This document shows positions 50,301-61,271 of a stretch of DNA of 64,000 nucleotides, in pieces (the stretch's first letter is position 1; every line of letters starts with the position of its first letter). The notes under the pieces were generated by a model. That model saw only the letters and a list, made by a program, of their open reading frames with translations. It did no database searches and was not told where the DNA came from. The position numbers and the translations under genes are program-made. The stretch covers positions 1-64,000 of the forward strand of contig CALSCQ010000567.1 in NCBI GenBank assembly GCA_943704525.1, read 5' to 3'. The DNA is from Pigoraptor vietnamica. Its lineage: Eukaryota; Opisthokonta; Filasterea.

Positions 50301-53300
50301 GCTCGAGCGACGGGTCGAGCTCCTCGCCGACGTTCTCGAGGAGCACGGGCGCGCCGAACTGGATCGCGTTCTCGAGCGTGCGCACGTAGTCCGAATCGGT
50401 GAGCTTGATGACCTTGAGGTTGTTGTCGCGCTCGAGGTTCTTGATCCACTTGTTCGCCTGCCCCTGCGGGTCGATCATGAGCGGCCACCGCTGGCTGTTG
50501 AACACGATGATGGCATTGTCGCAGCTGAAGCGGTCCTTCGGCAGGCCCGCAATGTGCCACTCGCGGATCTTCACCGGTTCGCCAAGCGTCGTCGTCAGCG
50601 ACACCGATGGAGAGCACGGGATGCCGCGCTCGCGGAACTCGCGGATCCACTCGTCGACGCACGACTGGCGGTAGACCGACGTGAACGTCCCGAGGTACGC
50701 GATCATCCCTGACGAGATGAGAATGTCGCCCGTGAGGTTCGTGTACGTCACCTGCAGCGCACGAGCCGTCGCGCTCCAGCGGTCCTTCTCGCCGCCCAGG
50801 CCGCCAATCAGCTTCTCGGCGCGGACGAGCTTCTGCGAGCACTGGTCCACGCGGTGCTCGAGGTCCTCCTTCTTCGCGACGAGGCCATCGAGGTCGCGCT
50901 GGAGGGCGGCGAGCTTGGCCTCGACCTGCTGCAGCTCCTCGCGCTTGCGGTTGAGCATCTCCATCTCGACCGCGAGCTCCTCCTCGGCCTTCTTCAGAGC
51001 CTCCTTCTTCGGCGCGACGACCTTTGCGACGCGGTCGTAGACTTCCATCGCGCAGATCCACTTGCAGAGGCCCTCGGCGGCCGTCGACGCGTTCTTGATG
51101 AGCGACGGCTGGAACTCCGCGTTCGGAATGTACTTCTCGCGGATCTTCTTCATGATCGCGACGGGGATGTTGTCCTTGTCGTACAGCTTGAGCGAGTCGA
51201 GGAACTTCATGTCGCCGAGCATCTTGAGCGCGGGGCCCATGTAGTCCTCCACCATTCGTCCGCTGCCGCTCGGGTCCGGCTTGCGGTCGGGCTTGATGCT
51301 CTTCATCACGCACACGGCCTCCAGCACGAGCTTGACGCCCGCGGGCGGGTTCTTCATCGTCTTGACGACGGAAATGTCCGACGGCTTGAGCGTGTTGAGC
51401 GCCGAAAGCGCCGCCTCGAGCGCGGGGAGCGCCTCCGAGAGGTCCTTGTCGCATTCGTCGCGGATTGCCTTGGCCGACGCGGCCTTGACCGACGCAATCT
51501 CTTCGTCCTTCGCGACGAGGTTGCGCTTCTCCTCGACCTGGACCGACTCGATCTGCACCGTCTCCATCATCTTCTTCGTCTCCGCCGACGCGAGGATGAG
51601 CTGCGGCTTCAGCTCCTCCAACTCCTTCTGCATCGTCGCGACCTGCGACGCCGCAAACTGGAGCTTCTCGAGGCCCGTCTCGTAGCGGTCCTTGAGCTGC
51701 GCCACCTCCGTGCGCTTCCGCCGAAGGACGTCCTTGAACGTCTTGATGAGTTCGAGGTACGACGTCGGCGTGACGTAGTTGTGTCGGCGCTGCTCGCGCA
51801 GGAAGCGCACCGAGAGGTCCCGCGTGCTCACGTGGAACTGTTGGCACATCGTCACGACCTCGGCGCGCACCTCCGGGGGCATTTCGACGTCGTCGAGGAA
51901 CTTGGCGGCGACGCACTGCAGAGCGTCCTGCGGCCACGGCTGGAACCAGTCGATCGTGCAGCAGTTGATGAGCGACGGGAACTGGCGGAGGCGGCTGCGG
52001 AAGGCGTCGCCGATCGGGCTCATGCAGAGCACGATGTGGAGGTTCTGCCTGCAGCGGTCGACGAAGAACGTGTACATGGCGTTCGGGGACGCCTCGGTGC
52101 CGCGGCCCTTCGCCTGGATGAGCGGGCGCATCGACTCGATGATCTGCTGGCGCTCGTCGTTGGCGAACATGTTGGGGACCTCGCCCGTGTTGAGGATGTT
52201 GTTGATGTCCTCCACAAACGACTCGTCCTTAATCTGCGTGTCGCTGAACATGAAGACCGTCACCTTGCCCTCCACGCCCGCCACCTGCATGATCCGCTTG
52301 AGGTCCTCCCGCCACTCGGCGCGCCCGTAGCTCTTCGTCACCTCAATCGACACGAGGCGGTAGCCGGACATGTGCGCCGCGAGACGCGTGAGGCTCTGCC
52401 GACCACTGCCGCCGACGCCGGCGAGCAGCGCGTTGCCACCGGGCTGCTTGAGCACGCGGCTGATGCGGCTCACGTGCTCAATCGCAAACCGGAACATGAC
52501 GAGGTTCATCGGCGCCTTGCTGAGGGCGTTGTAGTCCTCCAAGTAGCTCTCCATCACGCGCGTGAGCTCGTCCGTGTCCTCAATCTCGTCGTAGATGCGC
52601 ACGTCCGCGTTCGGCTTGATGTAGTCGCCGAAGAAGAGGCTGCGGATGTCGTCCTCCGTCGCCGAGGTCCCGCCGGCGCCCGTCGCGATGCGGTCCATCA
52701 GCGCGTCGAATTTTACCTTAAAGTGCGTCTCCGTGGCCTCGCGCACAAAGTTGAAGAACCACGAGCGATCGCTCGCCTCCACGAGGCGGTCGTAGAACAC
52801 GCGGTACACCTCGTGCACCCAGAGGCGCTGCAGCTTCGCGGGCGACGTCATCACCGACGCGGGCGTCAGCGTGATGCCCTGCACCACACGCGAGAAGTCG
52901 CGCAGGTTGAACGTATAGTGCGTCTTGGACGGCGTGGGAAGGAGGTTCAGGCGCGCCGCCTTGTACGTCGCCATCGTGGCGGCGACGAGCGGCCGTTTGA
53001 GCAGCGCGTAGCTCGCGTCGAACCCGCGCGTCGTGAAGTGCCAGTCGAGGATCGTCTCGAAGATGCGCGTCATTGCGTCGTCGTCAAACGTCGTCATCGC
53101 AATCATGTGCATGTGGCGCATCATGCGCGGCGAGATCTCGTTGCGGCCGCCGCCGGGCGGTCCCATCGCGGCGACGAGCTGCATGTCGATAAGCTCCTGC
53201 TTGCTCGTGTCCTTGCGGTCGTACCAGTGGCCCTGGTCCAGCCACTGGCGCAGCAGCTCGATCGGAGGCTGCGCGCCGTAAAACTCCTTCGCGGGCATAT

Positions 53301-56300
53301 TGAGGTCGTCGACGAAGATGACGCACTTCTTGCCGAGGGGCGGACCAAAGACGCCCTTGCGCCGCTTGTCGAGCTTCGACATGATGATGTCCTGCGTCTG
53401 GTTCGCGCTCGTCTGCGCGCTGAAGTTGACGAAAGANNNNNNNNNNNNNNNNNNNNNNNNNNNNNNNNNNNNNNNNNNNNNNNNNNNNNNNNNNNNNNNN
53501 NNNNNNNNNNNNNNNNNNNNNNNNNNNNNNAGATGACGCACTTCTTGCCGAGGGGCGGACCAAAGACGCCCTTGCGCCGCTTGTCGAGCTTCGACATGAT
53601 GATGTCCTGCGTCTGGTTCGCGCTCGTCTGCGCGCTGAAGTTGACGAAGACGACCTTGTACTTCTCCGCGCTGAGCTCCATCAGGTTCTTGTTCGAGAGC
53701 ACCGACTTGCCCGTGCCCGTGGGCCCGACAAACAGCAGCGGCCGGTTGTGGCTGATGGCGAGGTTCATGAAGAAGCTGTAGCGCGCCGTGTCCATCGTCG
53801 GGACGAGGATCTGGCCAAACTCCGCGTCCTTCGGGATGTTCACGGCCTCCGAGCTGTCAGCCCACGGCGCCCACGACCCAAAGCCCTGCTTCACAAATTG
53901 GTAGTCGTACACAAGGCCCTTCTCCGGCGGCTGCTGCGCCTTCGCAAGGTTCACCGCCTTCGGCTTCGGGAACTCGGCGTGCGTGCCCGTGTAGAGGCGA
54001 CGGAGGAACGCGTCAAACTTGGCGCGGCCTTCCTCGTCGACGGTGCCGCCGATCGACCAAACGAGCGAGAAGAGGAAGAGCGCCTCGAGCCACGCCTGCA
54101 CCTGCTGCGGCCGCAGTTCCGACGTGTCTTCGGCGTAAAACTCGTCCATCAAGCTGTGATAGACGCCGAGAAGCGACTGCACGAGGTTCGCGTCCGTCGA
54201 CGCGGCGTACTCCTTGCAGTCCCGCCGCACAAACGCGAGGCACGGCGCGACGAGCCACTCGATGAGGGCGTCGATCGTCTTCTTCTCGGCATCGCCAAAC
54301 ATCGGCGGCAGCGAGTGCTCCATCCACGAGTCGACGAGCGGCCGCCAGCCAAGCTGGTGCGGCTCCATGTAGACCATGCCGCAGCGCGACACGGTGGCGG
54401 GCGACGCGACGGCGAGGTCCATCGGCTCGAAGATGAGGTTCATGCTGTCGCTCATCTGGATAATCTCGCCGGACATGAGGCAGAGCTTCTTGTTGTCGTC
54501 GAGGACCGTGTTCATGCTCTCGATCCAGATGGCGTCCACGGGGCCGTCAAAGATGAGCCACTTGCGCTCGGCATTCGACGCGGCCGAGAACTCCCTGAAC
54601 TTGGTCGCGAGCACGCCGTCCGTCCACTCGTGGCTGACGGGGTCAAACTGTCCGTACAGCTGCCCGAGCGTGATCGACTTGGGGTTGATGACACGCCACT
54701 TGACGCGGCGCTCGCCGGGGACGCCCTTGTCCGCGAGGTCGCTGAGGGCGCCGCTGAGGACCTTGTACGCCGCTGACTTGCCGCCAAAGGGCATGCCGAC
54801 GAGCATGAGGCCGTGGCGCACGAGAATCATCTCGTACAGCTGGATGATCTTTTCGATGAAGTAGGGCACGGCCTGCAGCTTGAGCTTGCGGATGTTGTCG
54901 TTGATCGCCTCCGTCAGGCGGCTGTACTCCGGCTGCGGCAGCACGACGCCGGGGAAGAGGTCCGAGATGATGCCGCGGAACAGCGGAATGTCGTGCGAGA
55001 GGAACTTGGGCAGGTTGACGTCCATGATGGAGCGAAGGACGAGCAGGTCCTCGACCTGGTCGGGGTACTTGAGCTTCAGGTTGCCCGCCGCCGTCAGCAC
55101 CGCCTTGACGGCGCGCATGCCGTAGTCGTAGTGGTCCTGCGACGACAGCTGCTCCGAGCACAGGCGGTACGTCGCCACAATCTTGGCGGCGAGGCCGCGC
55201 GCAGTGACGAAGCCGACAGAGTACAGCGAGATCTCGGCGATGAGTGCGTAGTCGGGGACCATCATCGCGACCGTGCGGAAGAGCACCTTGAGGTTGTCGG
55301 GGAGCTCCGAGCGGCCCGCGTAGCCGGGGTTCATCGTGATGAAGACCGAGCACGTCGGCTTGAGCGCAATCTCGGTGCCCTCAAACAGCACGCTCGTCAT
55401 GTTGGCCATGATGGCGCGCTGGATCGTGAGAATCTGCTGCGCGACGACGGAAAGCACCTCGAGGTCGATACGGTTGAACTCGTCGAAGCACGACCACGCG
55501 CCCGTCGACGCAAGACCCTTGAAGAACTTGCCCATCGCGATGTAGTCGAGGCCGTCCGAGCAGTTGAACACGACGCACTTGTTCGCGACGGCCTTCGAGA
55601 GGTCCTTCACCGTCTCCGTCTTGCCCGTGCCGGCGGGACCCTCCGGCGCGCCACCGAGGTTGAGGTGGAGGGCACCGACGAGCGTGCGGTAGCAACGGTC
55701 CGTCAGGGGCGTGATGACGAGGCGGGGCGAGTTGCCGAGGTACTCGTAGCCATACTTGAGCGACGCGTTGATCATGCGCACGATCGAAATGTCGTCCTGC
55801 ATGTAGTAGCGCAGCTGCGAAATCCACTCAAAGTCATTCTCGTCCGACACGCCCTCGTCCGCGAGCTTCGCAACGACGTCGCGCGCGTGCACGTCAATGA
55901 CGACGAGCGCGCCGAGGGTGATGCGCTCGAGCGGCTGCAGGTTGCCGCGGACGAGCGCTACAATGTTCTCGATCTGCTTGCTGCATTTCGCGCGGTACGT
56001 CGAGAGGCCCCCACGCGTGCGGATCGCCTCGTGGACCTCCTGCGTCCAGTACACCTGGCTGCAGCAGAGCACGACCTGGCCGGGCCAGTCAAGCACCCAG
56101 CGCTCGCGGGGCTTGCGCGCGTAGTCCTTGATGCTCTCGGACACGGAGCGCACCATGCTGCCGTGCATCGCGCGCTCGACCTCCAGCAGCCACTTCTCGA
56201 CCTGGCCGCCGGCCTTCGCGGGTTCAATGACGTCGGTGAACGCGACGCGCTCACCCTCGCTGCTCAGCATCGCAATGATCTTAAGCGTGTCGGTAAAGTC

Positions 56301-59300
56301 GAGTGTGCCGATGCCCTCGAAGCACTTCTTGAGGTGCGGCTGCACGCGCAGAGGGTCCTTCGTCTCCGAGAGGATCTCGAGCATCTCGTCGTTCGAGAGG
56401 AAGAAGAAGCGCGGGAAGTAGAGGCGCTTCTTCTCGAGGTAGTCGTTGAGGCCCTTCTGGATGCGGTCGAGCTGCTCGTTGCACTCGACGAGGCGCTCCA
56501 GCAGGCCCGACATCGACATGACGACGAGCACCTTCGTGTTCTTCACCGTGTGCGCCATCGTGTCGCGCCACGTCTTGTCGACCGACTTGAAGCGCTTGCC
56601 CTCAGCGGGCATCTGCCGCATGATGTCCTCCGACCCGAAAATCGGCTCGAGATACAGCCACGTCGCCTGCACCTTCAGCCACGCGTCGATCGAGTCCTGG
56701 ATGCGGCGCAGCGTCGCCTCCCACGCGCGGATCTGCCCCTCAAACGGCTTGCAGTACGCCGAGCCCATCATCGTCTGCGACTTGACAATGTGGTCGTCGA
56801 GGAGCGTCTGGATGTCGTCGACGGCAGAGAGAATGTGCGTGCCGCTGTCCCTGTACGCGATGACGCCAAATTCGATCGGCGCCCATTCCTCCTTCATCTT
56901 CTCGAGGGCCTTCTCGAGCGAGTACTCCTTGCTCGCAATCTCGCCAATCTCGTCGAGCTTGTCCATGATCTTGGCGACGTTCTTGTCGAGCAGGTGGCTT
57001 AGCGACGTCGACGCGTCCGGTCGCAGCGACACGCCCGCAATCTCCTCCATGCGGTCCCAGTGCCGCTGGCGGAGGCCCTGGTTGCGCAGCGTCGTGATGA
57101 TCGGCGTGTACGACTTGAACTTGTCCAGCTGCTTCTTCATGCTCTCGGCGACGCGCAGGGGACCGGGCACGTCCGCGAACGTCTTCGTCAACTTGTACAT
57201 CAGGCGCCACATGTTCGACGTGTCGGCCTCGATCGACTCCGGGTTGAGCTCGAGGAAGGGGCCCTTCATCCACTTCTCGTACTTGCCCTGCCACTCGGCC
57301 ATCGTCGTCCACAGCTTCTGGTACGGCTCAATCTCCGCCGCCACCTGCGCGAGCACGGGATAGCTCGTGCGCTCCGTCGCCAGCAGCTCCTCCTCGCGGT
57401 TGATCGCGAGCACTTGCCGCTCGGCATCGTCGAGGCGGCGCTGGAGGTCGTTGAGCTCCGTAATGTACGTGTCCATCTCGGCCATGACCTCGTACTCGCG
57501 GAAGCGCCGCACTTCGTCCGCAAGCGACCCGAGCGACGCCTTGAACACGTCCACGCGCTTCGAGAGGTCCTTGCTCGCCTTCTCCTTCTGCGACGCCATG
57601 CGGTTGAGCGCGGCGGCAAGCACGGGCTCCACGCGCAGCGGCCACGTGAACGTCTTGGCGTTGAGCTCCAGGTCCTCCTCGGCGAGCTGCGCGTGCTCGA
57701 GAAGGAAGGCAAGGCGCTCGTGCGCGCGCGAGAGCTCCTCCTGCAGGACGGCCATCTCCTGCGTGCGCACGCCCTCGATGTACTCCATGAGGCCGACAAC
57801 CTCCTCCGTCGTCCCGGGCACAAGGCTCGCGCGCACCGAAATCTGCTCGTACTGCTTGCAGATGCCCGCATTCGCAGTCTTGTTGGTCGAGATGACGTTC
57901 TCGAGCACACGATCCGCGAGCGCTAGCGCGCGCGACGACAGCTCTGCGTTGAGGGCCTGGCAGTCGAGGAGCACAATGCCGAGGGGCACGTGGTGCGGCA
58001 GCGCGAGAATCTCCTCGCTAAGGGCCTTGAAGCGCTGGATCTCGGCGCCGTACTCCTCCAGCGTGTGCTCGCCGCGGAAGAAGTCCTTGAGGCGCTTCTC
58101 AGCCTGCCCGTTCAGCAGGTGCCGGTACACCGCATAGCGCTCAATGTGGCGCGCGCAGGGCTCCGCCGCACCCACGAGGATCTGCTTCGTCGTCTTGCGC
58201 ACGGCACGCGAGCCGTCCTCCTCTGTGCAATCGCCCGAGAGGAAAAGCCGCTCGTTCGCCAGCGACGCGAACAGGTGGCACTCGACGCGGTTGAAGTCTG
58301 CAACAGCCTTCACCATCTCATCGTACACGCGAAGGACGGTCGATTCGATCTTCGCAAACGAGGGCTCTACCTTGATGCCCGTGCCATCAATCTCGAGCGC
58401 CACGTGCAGAATGGGCGGGTAAATGTCCTTGTCCAGTGCCGCGCGCTGGACCTCCTCCTCGAAGAAGGCGCCGAAGTCGGCGACCGACATTCGCACAATG
58501 TTGCGCAGGAGGTTCGACATGAGCGTCGCCACCGACGCAAAAAAGGCGTCCAGGCGGAGGAAGCCGGCCTCCTGCTCGGGGCCAGGCGCGGCAAGCCCCT
58601 GCCACTGGCCGCGCTTCTCCTGGAAAATGCCCACGAGCCGCTTGATCCACCTGCGGGGAGTGGGGTCAGCGCCGGTCACTCGGGGCAATGCCAACGACGA
58701 CTCGCACAATGGCGGCAGAATGGCACCAAAACTCACCCGTCCATGAGCAGCGTGCGCGCATTGGTCCGCGCCTCGCGCATCAGCGTTTCAAACGCGCCGA
58801 TTTTGCAGGGCATCCCCCGACGGAGCTCCGCAATGCCCACAAGCCGCGCGCTCGAAATGTCACCCCACGTGCGCAGGACGTCAAGCATGATCTCGTGGTT
58901 GACGTGCAGGTTCTCCGTAAGGAAGTGTCGCGATGCGTCAACGGTCGAGTGCCAGGGATAATGCGTCTCACGCAGGCTGCAACAACAGGCACGTGAGTCG
59001 CACAGTACATGCCATGCCGGAGTGCAAGTTCAGACAGCTGCAATTCGCACCTCTCCACTGCGCGCGGCGGGACTGTGATGCGCAGGCGCGCCTGCTCCTC
59101 GGCGTCGCGCAGCACGTAATCGAGGATGCTCTTCTTCAGGCTGACCGTGTAGTCCGCCGTCATTTCGCCGACAAGCTGGTCCACAAGCACCGACTGGTCC
59201 GTGCCCTCGCGCGCGAGGTGGCTCACACGCGCTATTGTGTTCGCAATCCACTGCTCGTCGAGAGGCGCCACAGCGTCGTCGTCGATGCCATTTTCCACAT

Positions 59301-60127
59301 AGTACCAGTAACGCTGCACGAGAAGCACGGGTGAGCGCCACCATCCAGTCGCACGGCCGGCCCCCCAATAAGCAGCACGCACCTCTTGATCGCGCTCGGC
59401 CGGCGTCACAGGCCGCGACAGCCCGTACGTCGACATCTTGTCCTGGTGTCCAATCGACAGCTGCTCAGCGACGATGCTGTCGGCGGTCGGCGCCAACACG
59501 AGGTCGGTCACCGCCTCGTGCGTCTTGCCCGGCGACTTAGGCCGCGGCGGACTGCGCCAGTAATACCCAGTGAGACCACTTCCACAATTGCTGCAAACAG
59601 CACAGCCTGTGACAGTCCATGATACCCACTGCAGCGGCGCGAGGCTCGTTCCCGGTGCGGGCCCCTTCTGCAAAGACGCGACAACCTTCATATTGAGTTC
59701 CTGGGCCGCCGGGCTGTAGTTGTTGGCGATCGAGTCGCTGATGCGGTGAAAGTGGCGCTCTTCCTTCCACGGCGACGCCTTCGTCCATGACTTGTGCTTC
59801 AGCACGGGCGGATACGACTTGGCCGACGTCCGCGACTTTCCAAACTGCACACACACGGCACGTGAGCGATTGCCCGCGATTGCGCACACCCGCTCCACAG
59901 TCGCACTGACTTACCATATCCACAGAGCCGATGGGGGGCAACACAAACTTCTGCGCCTCCCCGCCATTGTCCGGAGAGCCCGCGCGGTCCTTGAAGGTCA
60001 CCACCGACTCGCCGGCGCGAATGCGCTCCTGCGCAGCCGCAGAGGTCAGACGCTGCGGCACCGGGAAACCACCCTCTGCCAGTGTCCCCACACTACGAAC
60101 CAGCGTGCGCGTGTCCATGTCGGCCAT
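47368..60127 (-). CDS. Axonemal dynein heavy chain B (inner-arm, DNAH3/7/12-like), interrupted by an assembly gap
   Basis: Six exons: 60127-59915, 59844-59630, 59551-59383, 59313-59009 (3' edge uncertain), 58976-58737, and 58650-47368, which contains 94 N at 53437-53530. Both sides of the gap carry the same 118 bp. Counting that segment once (removing 215 bp) restores the frame and gives about 4069 residues, normal for the family. RYWYYVENGID and ATLMSNLLRNIV mark the tail. Walker A motifs: [10 protein letters not shown] (AAA1, about 1389), GMPFGGKS (AAA2, about 1668), GPTGTGKS (AAA3, about 2025), [10 protein letters not shown] (AAA4, about 2386). The AAA1 switch CFDEFNRI is present; the end is GVAALCQLDD. 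It is a paralogue of dynein A, in the same orientation, with IQUB between them. Introns are again confined to the 5' end. A perfect X-box lies 353 bp upstream of the start codon. Confidence 0.93.
53316..53648. repeat. 118-bp direct repeat flanking the gap (probable assembly artefact)
   Basis: Bases 53316-53433 and 53531-53648 are identical. Three extra bases (AGA) and the N run lie between them. Both copies encode the same AAA3 peptide of dynein B (from [13 protein letters not shown] to LGKKCVI). Frame offset across the join (2 mod 3) equals 215 mod 3, so merging the copies restores one frame. Confidence 0.92.
53437..53530. other. Assembly gap (94 N)
   Basis: Ninety-four undetermined bases lie inside the large exon of dynein B. 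The duplicated flanks suggest two contig ends that really overlap rather than missing sequence. Confidence 0.98.
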
Positions 60128-60479
60128 TTTCGCGACCGACGGCGAGCGGCGCCGCCGGTCAAGTCCTTACTACCCCCGCACGGCCAGATCACCACATTGT
60201 GCTTCGTCAGGTCGGTCAAAGTGTGCTCTCTGCGACGCCAGTGCCCAACTCCGCTTGGCCAGACGAACTACAGGGCGAGGGAATAGGTCGGCGTGTTCTG
60301 CGCCTGCGTGAGGAGCACTCTCAATCGCTCCTCTGAATTTGAAACTGCAGGGAAGCCACCTGTTGCCGTGTGTGGTGAGGAGTGGAGACTCGCCGGCCGC
60401 AGAGGACTGCAATTTCCCCGAATTTACGAAAAATTGTGTAAATCGCCAAATTATGTGACGAATTCCAGGGCGGTTAGCA

Positions 60480-60493
60480 GTTGCCCTGGCAAC
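60480..60493. promoter_or_regulatory. RFX X-box palindrome GTTGCCCTGGCAAC
   Basis: Two perfect inverted half-sites (GTTGCC/GGCAAC) are separated by 2 bp, the spacing preferred by RFX dimers. It lies 353 bp upstream of the dynein B start codon. RFX binding is inferred. Confidence 0.7.
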
Positions 60494-60523
60494 GCCTGGT
60501 TGTGATGCTCTGACGACCGATGT

Positions 60524-60553
60524 CACGTGGTTAAACACGTGATCGAACACGTG
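60524..60553. promoter_or_regulatory. Array of three CACGTG E-boxes at 12-bp spacing
   Basis: CACGTG occurs at 60524-60529, 60536-60541 and 60548-60553, each start exactly 12 bp after the last. The outer two are in the extended form GTCACGTG/CACGTGAC favoured by bHLH-Zip factors. The array ends 77 bp before the deaminase ATG and 397-426 bp from the dynein B start. Confidence 0.6.
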
Positions 60554-60630
60554 ACACGGAACCTCTCGGTCTGGGACCGCTCAGGACCCAAAAAACCAAA
60601 GCACTGAAACTTCTTGCCGTGCTATTCGAC

Positions 60631-61269
60631 ATGGAGGAGGCACATCAACGCGATGCGCGTTTCATGCGCATGGCTATCGCGGAGGCGAATAAATCGGTCC
60701 CAGTGGACACGGCCTACTGTGTCGGGTGGGTCAACTGGATCATACGGTTTCAACGCTTTGGTGTGCTTACCGCGCGGGTAGGTGCGTGATTGTAAACGCA
60801 GATAACGAGAGAATTGTTTCTACCGGTTTCAGCCGAGAACTCCCCGGAAATACGCATGCGGAGGTGTGTGTGTCGCTCAACCTCACGCTTGGTCCCTCGT
60901 AAATGTGTGGCTAATCGACAAATCGCAGGAGTGCGCTTTAATCAAGGCCCAAAACCAGGTTGACTTCACGCCTCTCCATGCGCACATGTACACAACAATG
61001 GAGCCATGTAGCAAGAGTACGTGTGTGCGGACAGCTCCATGCCACTGTTGCGTTGCGCTGACAGCCGCCTTCCAGGACTGTCCGGAAAGACGCCGTGCGC
61101 TGACTTGATAAAGGCCGCGGGCATTCGGCGGGTGGTTGTCGGCGTTCGTGAACCCGACCACTTCGTACAGTGCTCCGGCGTCAGCGATCTCGAGCGGGCA
61201 GGAATTCGCGTTGACGTTCTGCCGGGCTTCGAAGACGAATGCCTTGCGCCCAACCGCCACTTAAAGTGA
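60631..61269 (+). CDS. RIB2/DRAP-type small pyrimidine deaminase
   Basis: Four exons (60631-60725, 60782-60863, 60929-61016, 61076-61269) give 152 residues. The order matches the C-terminal deaminase domain of fungal Rib2: FMRMAIAEANKS, VDTAYCVGCVIVNAD, STGFSRELPGNTHAEECAL (catalytic Glu and Zn-ligand His in HAE), YTTMEPCSKRLSGKTPC (two Zn cysteines with the Rib2-like spacing), RRVVVGVREPDHFVQCSGV, GFEDECLAPNRH. Rib2 deaminates the pyrimidine intermediate of riboflavin biosynthesis. Single-domain relatives also exist with unproven substrate, so riboflavin is likely but not certain. The stop lies only 2 bp from the stop of DYNC2I2 on the other strand. Confidence 0.87.
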
Positions 61270-61271
61270 AC

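Larger units (their letters stand above)
60128..60630. promoter_or_regulatory. Divergent promoter region of dynein B and the RIB2-like deaminase
   Basis: The 503 bp between two outward-facing starts hold a perfect X-box palindrome (60480-60493) and, closer to the deaminase, three CACGTG E-boxes (60524, 60536, 60548). No gene was seen; short open frames here lack support. Confidence 0.6.

Noticed and set aside
53121-53541. Two separate truncated dynein genes meeting at the gap
   Set aside because: The 118-bp duplicated flanks and matching frame offset show one gene with an assembly fault.
50854-53781. A 975-codon + strand frame across the gap
   Set aside because: Shadow of dynein B, and it depends on reading through the N run.
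60293-60505. Short open frames upstream of the deaminase
   Set aside because: They overlap the X-box region, show no family similarity and have no splice partners.
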